From assembly GCF_001468285.1 (NCBI RefSeq), contig NZ_LNSB01000053.1, forward strand, positions 1 to 34,888: a stretch of 34,888 bases of DNA. The letters are read 5' to 3'. The notes under the pieces are model-generated. The model did no database searches. It was given only the letters and a program-made list of their open reading frames with translations, and was not told the DNA's origin. Source of the stretch: Sphingopyxis sp. HIX (GTDB taxonomy: Bacteria > Pseudomonadota > Alphaproteobacteria > Sphingomonadales > Sphingomonadaceae). The position numbers and the translations under genes are program-made. Shown here piece after piece: positions 23,398 to 31,089 of this stretch (positions are counted from its first letter, which is position 1; each line of letters begins with the position of its first letter).

Positions 23398-23481
23398 CGT
23401 CATCCCGGCGACGGCCGGGATCTCGCCGTTTCGGAGGTGATTGGCGGCGAGGGCGAGACCCCGGCCTTCGCCGGGGTGACG
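23398..23481. repeat. Palindromic repeat family B, copies 2 and 3 as an inverted pair
   Basis: Copy 2 (23398-23430) is in plus orientation and copy 3 (23452-23481) is inverted. Together they can fold into one long hairpin with about 27 of 30 positions paired and a short loop. Paired copies like this are known as BIMEs in enterics; the family here is different in sequence. Confidence 0.8.
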
Positions 23482-23621
23482 GATTCTTTCAGGCGTAGTT
23501 TGCGATTTCGTTGCGCTCTGGCCTTCACCAAGGCCGCTTCGTCGCCATAGTCCATGGGGGGCAGATCCTTTTAACGGGATCAACCCCATAGCGCCTGGTT
23601 CAACACGCGTTACCGCCGTCA

Positions 23622-23646
23622 CGTTGTAAACCCGCAATTTACAACG
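23622..23646. other. Perfect 9-bp inverted repeat after fumarase
   Basis: CGTTGTAAA and TTTACAACG flank a 7-nt spacer, 9 nt past the fumarase stop. It is AT-rich against a GC-rich background and has no T run, so it reads more like a protein-binding site or an RNA end than a terminator. No gene starts from it. Confidence 0.5.
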
Positions 23647-23654
23647 CAAGTCGG

Positions 23655-25178
23655 TCAAGCCTTCTCGAGCAGCCCCTCGTCCTTGATCCTTTTCTGCCAC
23701 AGCATCGGCGCGTTGACGTGGACGTTCTGGCCTTCGCTGTCGACCGCGACGGTCACCGGGAAGTCCTGCACCTCGAACTCGTAGATCGCCTCCATGCCGA
23801 GGTCGGCGAAGCCGACGACCTTGCTGCCCTTGATCGCGCGCGCGACGAGGTACGCCGCGCCGCCGACCGCCATCAGATAGGCGCTCTTGTGCCTGGCGAT
23901 CGCCTGCGTCGCGGCGGGGCCGCGCTCGGCCTTGCCGACGCAGGCGAGCAGGCCCTGTTCGAGCATCATGTCCATGAACTTGTCCATGCGCGTCGCGGTG
24001 GTGGGGCCCGCGGGGCCGACGATTTCCTCGCCGACCGGATCGACCGGGCCGACATAATAGATGACGCGGCCCTTGAATTCGACGGGCAATTGTTCGCCCT
24101 TGGCGAGCATGTCGGCGATGCGCTTGTGCGCGGCGTCGCGTCCGGTGAGCATCTTGCCGTTGAGCAGCAGCCGGTCGCCCTGCTTCCAGCTTGCGACGAC
24201 GTCGGGGGTCAGGCTGTCGAGGTCGACGCGGATCGCGGCCTGGTCGGGCTTCCAGTCGATCTGCGGATAATCGGCGAGCACCGGCTTTTCGAGATAGGCG
24301 GGGCCGCTGCCGTCGAGCGTCACATGGGCGTGGCGGGTCGCGGCGCAATTGGGGATCATCGCGACGGGCTTCGACGCGGCGTGGGTCGGCCAGTCGGCGA
24401 TCTTGACGTCGAGCACGGTGGCGAGGCCGCCGAGCCCCTGCGCGCCGATGCCGAGCGCGTTGACCTTTTCATACAGCTCGATGCGCAGTTCCTCGGTCGG
24501 GTTCGACGGCCCGCGCGCGAGCAGTTCGGTCATGTCGATCGGGTCCATCAGCGACTGCTTCGCGAGCAGCATCGCCTTTTCGGCGGTACCGCCGATGCCG
24601 ATGCCGAGCATGCCGGGCGGGCACCAGCCGGCGCCCATCTGCGGCACCATTTCGAGCACCCAGTCGACGATGCTGTCGGACGGATTCATCATCTTGAACT
24701 TCGACTTGTTCTCGCTGCCACCGCCCTTTGCGGCGACGTCGATCACGACCTTGGCGCCGGGCACCATCTCGACGTTGAGCACCGACGGCGTGTTGTCCTT
24801 GGTGTTGACGCGGCTGAACGCGGGATCGGCGAGGATCGAGGCGCGCAGCTTGTTGTCGGGGTGGAGATAGGCGCGGCGCACCCCCTCGTCGACCACCTGC
24901 TGCAGGCTGCGGGGTGAGTCGAGGCGGCAGTCCATGCCCCATTTGATGAAGACGGTGACGATGCCGGTGTCCTGGCAGATCGGGCGATGCCCCTCGGCGC
25001 ACATGCGACTGTTCGAGAGGATCTGCGCCATCGCGTCCTTCGCCGCGGGCGACACCTCGCGCTCATAGGCCGCGGCGAGCGCGCGGATATAGTCCATCGG
25101 GTGGAAATAGCTGATGTACTGGAGCGCGTCGGCGATCGTTTCGATCAGATCGTCCTCGCGGATGATGACGGTGTTCAT
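23655..25178 (-). CDS. fumA: Class I fumarate hydratase (Fe-S)
   Basis: A 507-residue class I fumarase of the FumA/FumB type that interconverts fumarate and malate in the TCA cycle using an oxygen-labile [4Fe-4S] cluster. The three cluster cysteines are C68 (RPICQDTG), C186 (AGWCPPGM) and C278 (IPNCAATRH). The N-terminal alpha domain (1-about 290) and the C-terminal beta domain (about 300-507, with GPTTATRMDKFMD) are both present. The start is supported by AAGGGGG about 9 nt upstream. It stands alone. A class II (FumC) paralogue was not seen here. Family B repeats lie on both sides of the gene. Confidence 0.95.
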   Translation of the reverse strand: MNTVIIREDDLIETIADALQYISYFHPMDYIRALAAAYEREVSPAAKDAMAQILSNSRMCAEGHRPICQDTGIVTVFIKWGMDCRLDSPRSLQQVVDEGVRRAYLHPDNKLRASILADPAFSRVNTKDNTPSVLNVEMVPGAKVVIDVAAKGGGSENKSKFKMMNPSDSIVDWVLEMVPQMGAGWCPPGMLGIGIGGTAEKAMLLAKQSLMDPIDMTELLARGPSNPTEELRIELYEKVNALGIGAQGLGGLATVLDVKIADWPTHAASKPVAMIPNCAATRHAHVTLDGSGPAYLEKPVLADYPQIDWKPDQAAIRVDLDSLTPDVVASWKQGDRLLLNGKMLTGRDAAHKRIADMLAKGEQLPVEFKGRVIYYVGPVDPVGEEIVGPAGPTTATRMDKFMDMMLEQGLLACVGKAERGPAATQAIARHKSAYLMAVGGAAYLVARAIKGSKVVGFADLGMEAIYEFEVQDFPVTVAVDSEGQNVHVNAPMLWQKRIKDEGLLEKA

Positions 25179-25262
25179 GGGTGCAGCCCCCTTTGCCCTG
25201 TTTCAGGATTCGCCCGAGTCCCTAGACCTGCTCGCGACCGACGGGAAGGGCATTCCCACTCT

Positions 25263-25340
25263 CGTCATCCCGGCGAAGGCCGGGATCTCGCCGTGGCGAA
25301 AGGACGCGAGGGTGAGATCCCGGCCTTCGCCGGGATGACA
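25263..25340. repeat. Palindromic repeat family B, copies 4 and 5 as an inverted pair
   Basis: Copy 4 (25263-25294) matches copy 1 over 32 bp. Copy 5 (25311-25339) is inverted and matches at 28 of 29 positions. They can form a long hairpin between the fumarase start and the stop of the membrane-protein gene. Confidence 0.85.
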
Positions 25341-25347
25341 GGAGAAG

Positions 25348-26229
25348 TTAGCGAAAAGCGTCGCCATCCGACTTGCGCCGGCCGAAGCTGCGCGGTGCGG
25401 CGCCGGGCGGGGGTGGCGGTTCTTCGGGCGCGTCGCGGTCGGTCGCGCGGCGCTGCGGCGCCTCGGGCTCGAAATCGACCAGCGGCGCCTTTTTGACGAG
25501 CGCGTACCAGCAGCCGATCGCGGCGGTGCCGAGCAGCCCGATCCACCCCGCGCCGATCGCCGCGGTGAGCGTCCAGCCGAAGGCGGGAGGCGAGACGAGC
25601 GCCATCGGGACGGTGAGCAGGGGAACGAGGATCAACGTGCCTGCGAGCTGCCAGCGCCGCGACATCTGGGTGAGCGCGGCGCCGATCGCGACATTGGCGA
25701 AGGCGAGCAGCAGGAACTTCGTCGCGACCGGCCAGGGCAGGCTGGCCATCGACGGCGAATATTCGCCGACGGTGAAGGCCGCCTGGATGTCGAAGAGCAG
25801 CCAATTCTCATAGGCATCGCACAGCGCCGCCGCGACCGGCAGCAGCGCTGCGGCGAGCAGCCAGCGCAGACGAAGCTCGCGCCACAGCGCGACCAGCCCG
25901 CTCGTCACGAAGGACGCATAGAGCAGCATGAACAGATAATCCTGTTCGTTGCCCGCGCGCATCGCCGCGAGGCGCGCGACCTGGCCGGGATCGCTGTCGG
26001 GCCCGAAGACCGCGAGCAGATCGGCCTGGCTCCGCGCGAATTCGAACGCGATCACGGGGGCGCCATAGCCCGGCGCATGGGCATAGCCGGTCGGCGGAAA
26101 GACCTGCGCCAGCGACAGGCTGAAGAGCAAGGTGCCGATGCCGAGCGCGAGGGTGGCGTACCACCAGCCGGTCGGCGCGGGCGCTCGCATTCGCTGCGCC
26201 TCGACCCAGCGCTGGAGCCCCCCGCTCAT
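25348..26229 (-). CDS. Multi-pass membrane protein of unknown function
   Basis: A 293-residue protein, not recognised. Hydrophobic segments lie at about 22-42, 98-116, 121-138, 168-186, 194-212 and 215-240, so roughly six membrane helices. The C-terminal 50 residues are hydrophilic and Pro/Arg-rich (EEPPPPPGAAPRS) and should be disordered, likely cytoplasmic. The gene follows zur on the same strand by 24 nt, so a MerC-Zur-membrane protein operon is possible. A link to metal handling would be inference only. Confidence 0.75.
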   Translation of the reverse strand: MSGGLQRWVEAQRMRAPAPTGWWYATLALGIGTLLFSLSLAQVFPPTGYAHAPGYGAPVIAFEFARSQADLLAVFGPDSDPGQVARLAAMRAGNEQDYLFMLLYASFVTSGLVALWRELRLRWLLAAALLPVAAALCDAYENWLLFDIQAAFTVGEYSPSMASLPWPVATKFLLLAFANVAIGAALTQMSRRWQLAGTLILVPLLTVPMALVSPPAFGWTLTAAIGAGWIGLLGTAAIGCWYALVKKAPLVDFEPEAPQRRATDRDAPEEPPPPPGAAPRSFGRRKSDGDAFR

Positions 26230-26253
26230 GCGCCGCGCCCGCGAGCGATCAAA

Positions 26254-26718
26254 TTATTGGCACTCGGCGCATTTGCCGCGCACTTCGATCACCGGCCGTT
26301 CGGCGGCGAAGCCGGTCGCGTCGGCGGCGGCACGCACGCCGTCGGAGAGCTTGTCGTTGTCGATGTGCACCGCGCTGCCGCAGCTGTCGCAGATCAGGAA
26401 GATGCAATCGTGCAGACAGCCCGGATGGCTGTTCGCGACGAAGGCGTTGGCGCTCTCGACGCGGCGGACGAGGTTGTTCGCGACGAACAGGTCGAGGATG
26501 CGATAGACGCTGTTCGGGGCGACGCGCTTGCCGCGGTTCTTCGACACGATGTCGGCGATTTCATAGGCGCTCGCGGGCTTGCCGATCTTGGCGACCGCGT
26601 CGAAAATCTGCGCGCGCATGTCGGTCCAGGCTTCGCCGGCGGCTTCGAGCGCGGTCTGCGCCGCGTTGGCGAGCGAGGCGCCGCTGGCCTCGACGTGCGG
26701 ATGGTCATGCTTGCCCAT
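26254..26718 (-). CDS. zur: Fur family regulator, Zur type
   Basis: A 154-residue Fur-superfamily repressor, most like Zur (zinc uptake regulator). The winged-helix DNA-binding domain is at about 30-90 (ASAYEIADIVSKNRGKRVAPNSVYRILDLFVANNLVRRVES). The dimerisation/metal domain has HPGCLHDCIFLICDSCG, with the structural zinc pair CDSC (110-113) matched to CAEC at the very end (150-153). The His/Cys-rich HPGCLHDC region contributes the sensor site. The N-terminus is His-rich (KHDHPHV). Zur rather than Fur or PerR is inferred from these motifs and the length. It sits downstream of the MerC-like gene by 102 nt. Confidence 0.85.
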   Translation of the reverse strand: MGKHDHPHVEASGASLANAAQTALEAAGEAWTDMRAQIFDAVAKIGKPASAYEIADIVSKNRGKRVAPNSVYRILDLFVANNLVRRVESANAFVANSHPGCLHDCIFLICDSCGSAVHIDNDKLSDGVRAAADATGFAAERPVIEVRGKCAECQ

Positions 26719-26820
26719 TGGCTTGTCCTCAGGCGCGGATAATGCCGCGCTAACTGTCCATCAATGTAGGATGTTTGGGGGGCGCCCGCAAGCCGCGGAC
26801 CGGTCCGTTCCGGCGCCGGG

Positions 26821-27255
26821 TCAGCTGCGCGCGCGGCGGTTGAGGTCGTGGCCGAGCGCGACCACCGCGACACCGACCATCGTTGCGAGCACTTCGGTCC
26901 CGTCGTGCGGCCGCGACAGCGCGCCCGCCATCATGCCCAGCCCGAAGCTGCCGACCGCGAAGGGCATGATATAGCCGTGGCTGAGCACGCCCGAAACGAG
27001 CGTCACCAGCGCGAAGCCGATCGCGATGACCAGTCCGACCTCGTGGAACAGGTGATTGTCGAGGAACACCCCGCCGACCGAGGCGAGCGAGGCGACGAAG
27101 ACGGTGGTCGCGAGGCAGTGGACGAGGCACAGCCCCGACAGGCCCATCGCCAGCTGGTCGCCCGAAAGCGAGGTCAGCGGCCGCGAATCGCGCGCAGCCC
27201 GAACCAGCGCGCCGAGGCGCGTCGTGGCATGGCTGTGGCCGGCGACCTGCGTCAC
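26821..27255 (-). CDS. MerC domain-containing membrane protein
   Basis: A 144-residue protein with about four membrane helices (from about 35). The cysteine pair in SGLCLVHCLATTVF matches the membrane-embedded CxxxC pattern of MerC mercury/metal transporters. A His-rich loop (DNHLFHEVG) follows. In sphingomonads and related groups chromosomal MerC-like genes occur next to zur, suggesting zinc or other divalent-metal handling instead of mercury resistance; no mer operon is present. It is first in the run MerC-like, zur, membrane protein. Candidate operator sequences lie upstream. Confidence 0.85.
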   Translation of the reverse strand: MTQVAGHSHATTRLGALVRAARDSRPLTSLSGDQLAMGLSGLCLVHCLATTVFVASLASVGGVFLDNHLFHEVGLVIAIGFALVTLVSGVLSHGYIMPFAVGSFGLGMMAGALSRPHDGTEVLATMVGVAVVALGHDLNRRARS

Positions 27256-27285
27256 CCGATTCTCCGTTCAACGATCTGGAGCCTT

Positions 27286-27314
27286 GATATGGCATAACAT
27301 AGCAAAGGTTACAA
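27286..27314 (-). promoter_or_regulatory. Promoter/operator candidate for the MerC-zur unit
   Basis: Minus strand TTGTAA (27314-27309), 17-nt spacer, CATATC (27291-27286). The DNA here is AT-rich and partly palindromic: TATGGCATA within 27288-27296, followed by ACATAGC. Fur-family repressors usually bind such AT-rich imperfect palindromes, so Zur autoregulation is plausible. The boxes are weak. Confidence 0.35.
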
Positions 27315-27396
27315 CATCACATGGCGAATCTTTTCTTTTCGCCGTGCGGCCGGTTCGGGCTAGCCTTCGGCCGGACGACATGGGGGAGCATGCCGA

Positions 27397-28680
27397 ATGA
27401 CCGACCTGGCCCAGCCGCTGACCTTGCCGTGCGGCGCGGTGCTGCCGAACCGCATCGCCAAGGCGGCGATGACCGAGGGGATGGCGACCCCCGACGGCCG
27501 CGCGACGGCGGCGCTCGAGCGGCTCTACGGCCTGTGGTCCGACGGCGGCGCGGGGCTGCTGATCGGCGGCAACATGGTGATCGACAAGGATCATCTCGAA
27601 CGGCCCGGCAATGTCGTGGTCGACCGGCCGCCCGATGCCGATGCGATGGAGCGGCTGACGCGCTGGGCGGCGGCGGCGACGCGGGGCGGCAATCATTTCT
27701 GGCCGCAGCTCAGCCACAGCGGGCGCCAGACGCAGGCGAACGTCAACCCGCACCCCAAGGCGCCGTCGGCGGTCAAGCTCGGGCTGCCTGGCGGGCAGTT
27801 CGGCGAGCCGGTGCCGCTGACGTTGGAAGAGATCGCCGATCTGGTCCAGCGCTTCGCAGTCGCCGCCGACGCGTGCCGACGCGCGGGCTTCACCGGGGTG
27901 CAGATCCACGCCGCGCACGGCTATCTGGTATCGCAGTTCCTGAGCCCGCGGAGCAATCTGCGGACCGACGCCTATGGTGGCTCGCTCGAAAATCGCGCGC
28001 GCTTCCTGCTGGAAGTGGTCGCCGCGGTGCGCGCGGCGGTCGGCCCGGCCTATCCGGTCTCGGTCAAGCTCAACAGCGCCGATTTCCAGAAGGGTGGTTT
28101 CGAGTTCGACGACAGCCTTCAGGTGGCGCGTTGGCTCGAAGCCGCCAGCGTCGACCTGATCGAGATTTCGGGCGGCACCTACGAGCAGCCCAAATTGCTC
28201 GGCATCGAGGGGATGGAAGAGAGCGAAGCGCAAAATGTCGCGCCATCGACGATCGCGCGCGAGGCCTATTTCGTCGACTTCGCGCTGGCGATGCAGGCCG
28301 CGGTGACCGTGCCGCTGATGGTCACCGGCGGCTTCCGCACCCGCGCCGCGATGGAAGCGGCGCTGGCGAGCGGCGCCGCCGACGTGATCGGGCTCGGGCG
28401 GCCGATGTGCCTCGTCACCGACGCGCCGAAGCACCTGCTCGCGGGCGAGGACGCACTGCCGCGCTACGAGGACGAGCGCGGACTGGTGCCTGGCTGGCTC
28501 GGCTTTCTCAAGCGCTTCCAGATGGTGAAGGCAATCGACGGCTTTGCGGGCATCTACTGGTTCTACCAGCAACTATGGCTGCTGGGGCATGAGGGCCGCA
28601 CCGACCCCGCGCTCACGACCTTCCGCGCCTTCCGCATCCTCGAGGCGCGCAACAAGGCGATATTGAAGGCGCGGGGTTAG
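27397..28680 (+). CDS. Old-yellow-enzyme family NADH:flavin oxidoreductase
   Basis: A 427-residue FMN-dependent TIM-barrel enzyme. Family marks include LPNRIAKAAMTEGMA near the start, QLSHSGRQT, GFTGVQIHAAHGYLVSQFLSPRSN with the His-x-x-His active-site type motif, and DAYGGSLENRARFLLEV. Near the end, VTGGFRT and VIGLGRPM are the FMN phosphate-binding segments. It reduces activated alkenes or related compounds; the natural substrate is unknown. It lacks the C-terminal Fe-S/FAD domains of 2,4-dienoyl-CoA reductase. It is divergent from the MerC-like gene. Its stop overlaps the stop of the convergent acyl-CoA ligase gene by 4 nt. Confidence 0.92.
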   Translation: MTDLAQPLTLPCGAVLPNRIAKAAMTEGMATPDGRATAALERLYGLWSDGGAGLLIGGNMVIDKDHLERPGNVVVDRPPDADAMERLTRWAAAATRGGNHFWPQLSHSGRQTQANVNPHPKAPSAVKLGLPGGQFGEPVPLTLEEIADLVQRFAVAADACRRAGFTGVQIHAAHGYLVSQFLSPRSNLRTDAYGGSLENRARFLLEVVAAVRAAVGPAYPVSVKLNSADFQKGGFEFDDSLQVARWLEAASVDLIEISGGTYEQPKLLGIEGMEESEAQNVAPSTIAREAYFVDFALAMQAAVTVPLMVTGGFRTRAAMEAALASGAADVIGLGRPMCLVTDAPKHLLAGEDALPRYEDERGLVPGWLGFLKRFQMVKAIDGFAGIYWFYQQLWLLGHEGRTDPALTTFRAFRILEARNKAILKARG

Positions 28681-30359
28681 GCCGCGCCCTCCTCCGCCCG
28701 CAGCGCCTTGCGGTCGAGCTTGCCGATCATCGTCTTGGGCAGGTTCAGCCGCACCTCGACCGTGCTCACCCGTTCGTGCTTGCCGAGCTGGGGGTTGAGC
28801 CAGGCGGCGAGGGCTTCGCCCGAGACATTGAACCCCTCCTCCAGCGTCACGAACGCCTTGGGCACTTCGCCGCGATAGGCGTCGGGGACGCCGAGCACGA
28901 TCGCTTCCTTGACCGCGGGATGCTCGTAGAGATGCGCCTCGATCACGCTCGGATAGACCTTGAAGCCGCCGACCGCGATCATGTCCTTCAGCCGGTCGAC
29001 GATGCGGACATAGCCGTCCTCGTCGATCGCCGCGACGTCGCCGGTGCGCAGCCAGCCGTCCTCGGTGAAGCTGTCCCCGTCGGTTTTTGGGGCGGCGTCG
29101 GCGCGGGTCCAGTAGCCGCGCATGATCTGCGGTCCCTTGACGACCAGCTCGCCGGGTTCGCCCGCGGGGGCATCCTGCAACGGATTCTCCTTGTCGACGA
29201 GGCGGATATGCGTCGCGGGGAGCGGCTGGCCGATCGTGCCCGCCTTGACCGGGCCGTCATAGGGGTTGGTCGAGACCACGCCGGCGCTTTCGGTGAGGCC
29301 ATAGCCCTCGACGAGCGCGGCGCCGGTCGCGGCGACGAACTTCTCGCGCAGCTCGGCGGGCATCGGCGCGCCGCCCGAGATGCAGACGCGCAGCGAGGAG
29401 AAGTCGGTCTTGGCGAGGTCGGGATGGTCGAGCAAAGCCTGGTACATCGTCGGCACGCCGGGGAGCGCGGTCGCCTTGGTGCGCGAGATCGCCTCCAGCG
29501 CCTGCTTCGCGTCGAAACGCGGCAGCATCGCGATCATGCCGCCATTGAGGACGGTGCGGTTGAGCACGCAGGTGTTGGCGAAGACGTGGAAGAAGGGGAG
29601 CACGCCGAGGATGCGGTCGTCGGCGGCGTGGTCGGGATCGATGCTGTTCACCTGCCGCGCGTTGGCGGTGAGATTCTGGTGCGTGAGCATCGCGCCCTTG
29701 GGCGTGCCCGTGGTGCCGCCCGTGTACTGGATCAGCGCGACATCGGCTTCGGGGTCGATGGGGGCGGGGTCATATTGGCCGTCGTTGTCGACGAGCGCCG
29801 AGAAGCGCGTGACGCGGCTGTCGTCGGGCAGCGCCGACACCTCCTTGCGGCGCAGCATGCGGTACAGGAGGGACTTGGCGCCGGGAAGGCCGCCCGCGAC
29901 CGAGCCGACGACGAGCTGCTTGAGGCTCGATCCGTCGAGCACCTTGAGCGCGGTCGGGAGCAGCGCGGTCGCGCTCATCGTGAAGAGGATGTCGGTGCCC
30001 GAATCCTCGACCTGCGCCTCGAGCTCCGCGGGGGTGTAGAGCGGCGAGAAATTGACCACCGTCGCCCCCGCGGCGAGCGCGCCATAATAGGCCGCGACAT
30101 AATGCGGGACGTTGGGCAGGAACAACCCGACGCGCGTGCCCTTGCCGATGCCGCGCGCCTGCAGGCCTTTCGCGACGCGCGCGACGCCGCGCGCGACCTC
30201 GTTGTATCCGAAACGGCGGCCCATGAAATCGAGCATCGGCGCATCGCCTTTTCGTGCGACGCTGGCGGCGAGCATGTCGGGAAGCGAAAGCGGCGCGAAT
30301 GGCTGGTCCCAGGCGGTCGGGTGGTTGTAGTGTGTCGACCAGTCATAGGGGCTTGTCAT
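28677..30359 (-). CDS. Long-chain fatty acid-CoA ligase (FadD-like)
   Basis: A 560-residue ANL-superfamily enzyme that activates carboxylic acids, probably fatty acids, with ATP and CoA. The P-loop is YTGGTTGTPKG (212-222). Then come LPFFHVFANT, ISGGAPMP, the A5 motif EGYGLTESAG, the hinge motif TGDVAAIDEDGYVRIVDRLKDMI, and the catalytic Lys in the C-terminal LPKTMIGKLDRKAL. The start DWSTHYNHPTAWDQPFAP is typical of proteobacterial long-chain ligases. Exact chain length is not predictable. It is probably transcribed alone; the upstream exported-protein gene is divergent. Confidence 0.93.
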   Translation of the reverse strand: MTSPYDWSTHYNHPTAWDQPFAPLSLPDMLAASVARKGDAPMLDFMGRRFGYNEVARGVARVAKGLQARGIGKGTRVGLFLPNVPHYVAAYYGALAAGATVVNFSPLYTPAELEAQVEDSGTDILFTMSATALLPTALKVLDGSSLKQLVVGSVAGGLPGAKSLLYRMLRRKEVSALPDDSRVTRFSALVDNDGQYDPAPIDPEADVALIQYTGGTTGTPKGAMLTHQNLTANARQVNSIDPDHAADDRILGVLPFFHVFANTCVLNRTVLNGGMIAMLPRFDAKQALEAISRTKATALPGVPTMYQALLDHPDLAKTDFSSLRVCISGGAPMPAELREKFVAATGAALVEGYGLTESAGVVSTNPYDGPVKAGTIGQPLPATHIRLVDKENPLQDAPAGEPGELVVKGPQIMRGYWTRADAAPKTDGDSFTEDGWLRTGDVAAIDEDGYVRIVDRLKDMIAVGGFKVYPSVIEAHLYEHPAVKEAIVLGVPDAYRGEVPKAFVTLEEGFNVSGEALAAWLNPQLGKHERVSTVEVRLNLPKTMIGKLDRKALRAEEGAA

Positions 30360-30505
30360 CGCGGCGCGTCATCCTTCTGCGAGAGGAGCGGTGGGGGTGT
30401 CGGTCTTACCTAGGCACGACGCGCGCGCATCGCAATCGGGGGGTGCGGCGCTTGCAGCGATGCGGCGTCGCCGCTAGGCAGGGCCGAAGGCAGGGAGGAA
30501 CGGCC

Positions 30506-31054
30506 ATGGGTGCGATACGGCGGAGACTTTGGGCCGCGGCGGCGGGTCTGGCCGTGACGGCGGCATGGGCGCCGGCGGCGCCGGCGAAGGACAAGGAACC
30601 GCCCGCCACCCCGGCGCAGGTCCAGAAGGTCTACGACTGCCGCGCGGTCGCCGATGCGGCGGCGCGGCTCGCTTGCTTCGACGCAGAGGTCGCGGCGCTC
30701 GCGCAGGCGCAGGCGGCGAACGACATCACCATCTTCGACCGCGCGTCGGCGCAAAAGGCGCGGCGCGGACTGTTCGGCTTCACGCTGCGCGACCTGCCCT
30801 TCTTCGGCGGCGGCGACGATGACGAGGAAAAGATCACCCGCTTCGAAACGACGATCAAATGGGCGCGCCGCGAAGGCTATAACAAGATGCGCTTCGAGAT
30901 CGAGGACGGCGCGGTGTGGATTCAGACCGACCAGACCGACCTGCCGCGCGACCCCAGGCCGGGCGAGAAGGTGGTGATCTATCCAGGCGCGGTCGGCAGC
31001 TATTTCGCCGAGATCGGTAGCCTGAAGCGCATCCGCGTCCGCCGCGAGCGCTGA
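30506..31054 (+). CDS. Exported protein of unknown function
   Basis: A 182-residue protein with a signal peptide (RRRLWAAAAGLAVTAAWAPAAPA, about 4-26). A short helical module with two cysteines follows: VYDCRAVADAAARLACFDAEV. The pattern C-x-n-RL-x-C-[FY]-D recurs in many small secreted proteobacterial proteins, where the two cysteines probably form a disulfide. The rest is a small beta-rich domain (about 100-182). GGGAGGA precedes the ATG. It is followed 35 nt later by pabB on the same strand, and may be cotranscribed. Function unknown. Confidence 0.78.
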   Translation: MGAIRRRLWAAAAGLAVTAAWAPAAPAKDKEPPATPAQVQKVYDCRAVADAAARLACFDAEVAALAQAQAANDITIFDRASAQKARRGLFGFTLRDLPFFGGGDDDEEKITRFETTIKWARREGYNKMRFEIEDGAVWIQTDQTDLPRDPRPGEKVVIYPGAVGSYFAEIGSLKRIRVRRER

Positions 31055-31089
31055 CGCCTCCGCCGGGTCGCGGAACGCGGCAATCGACG

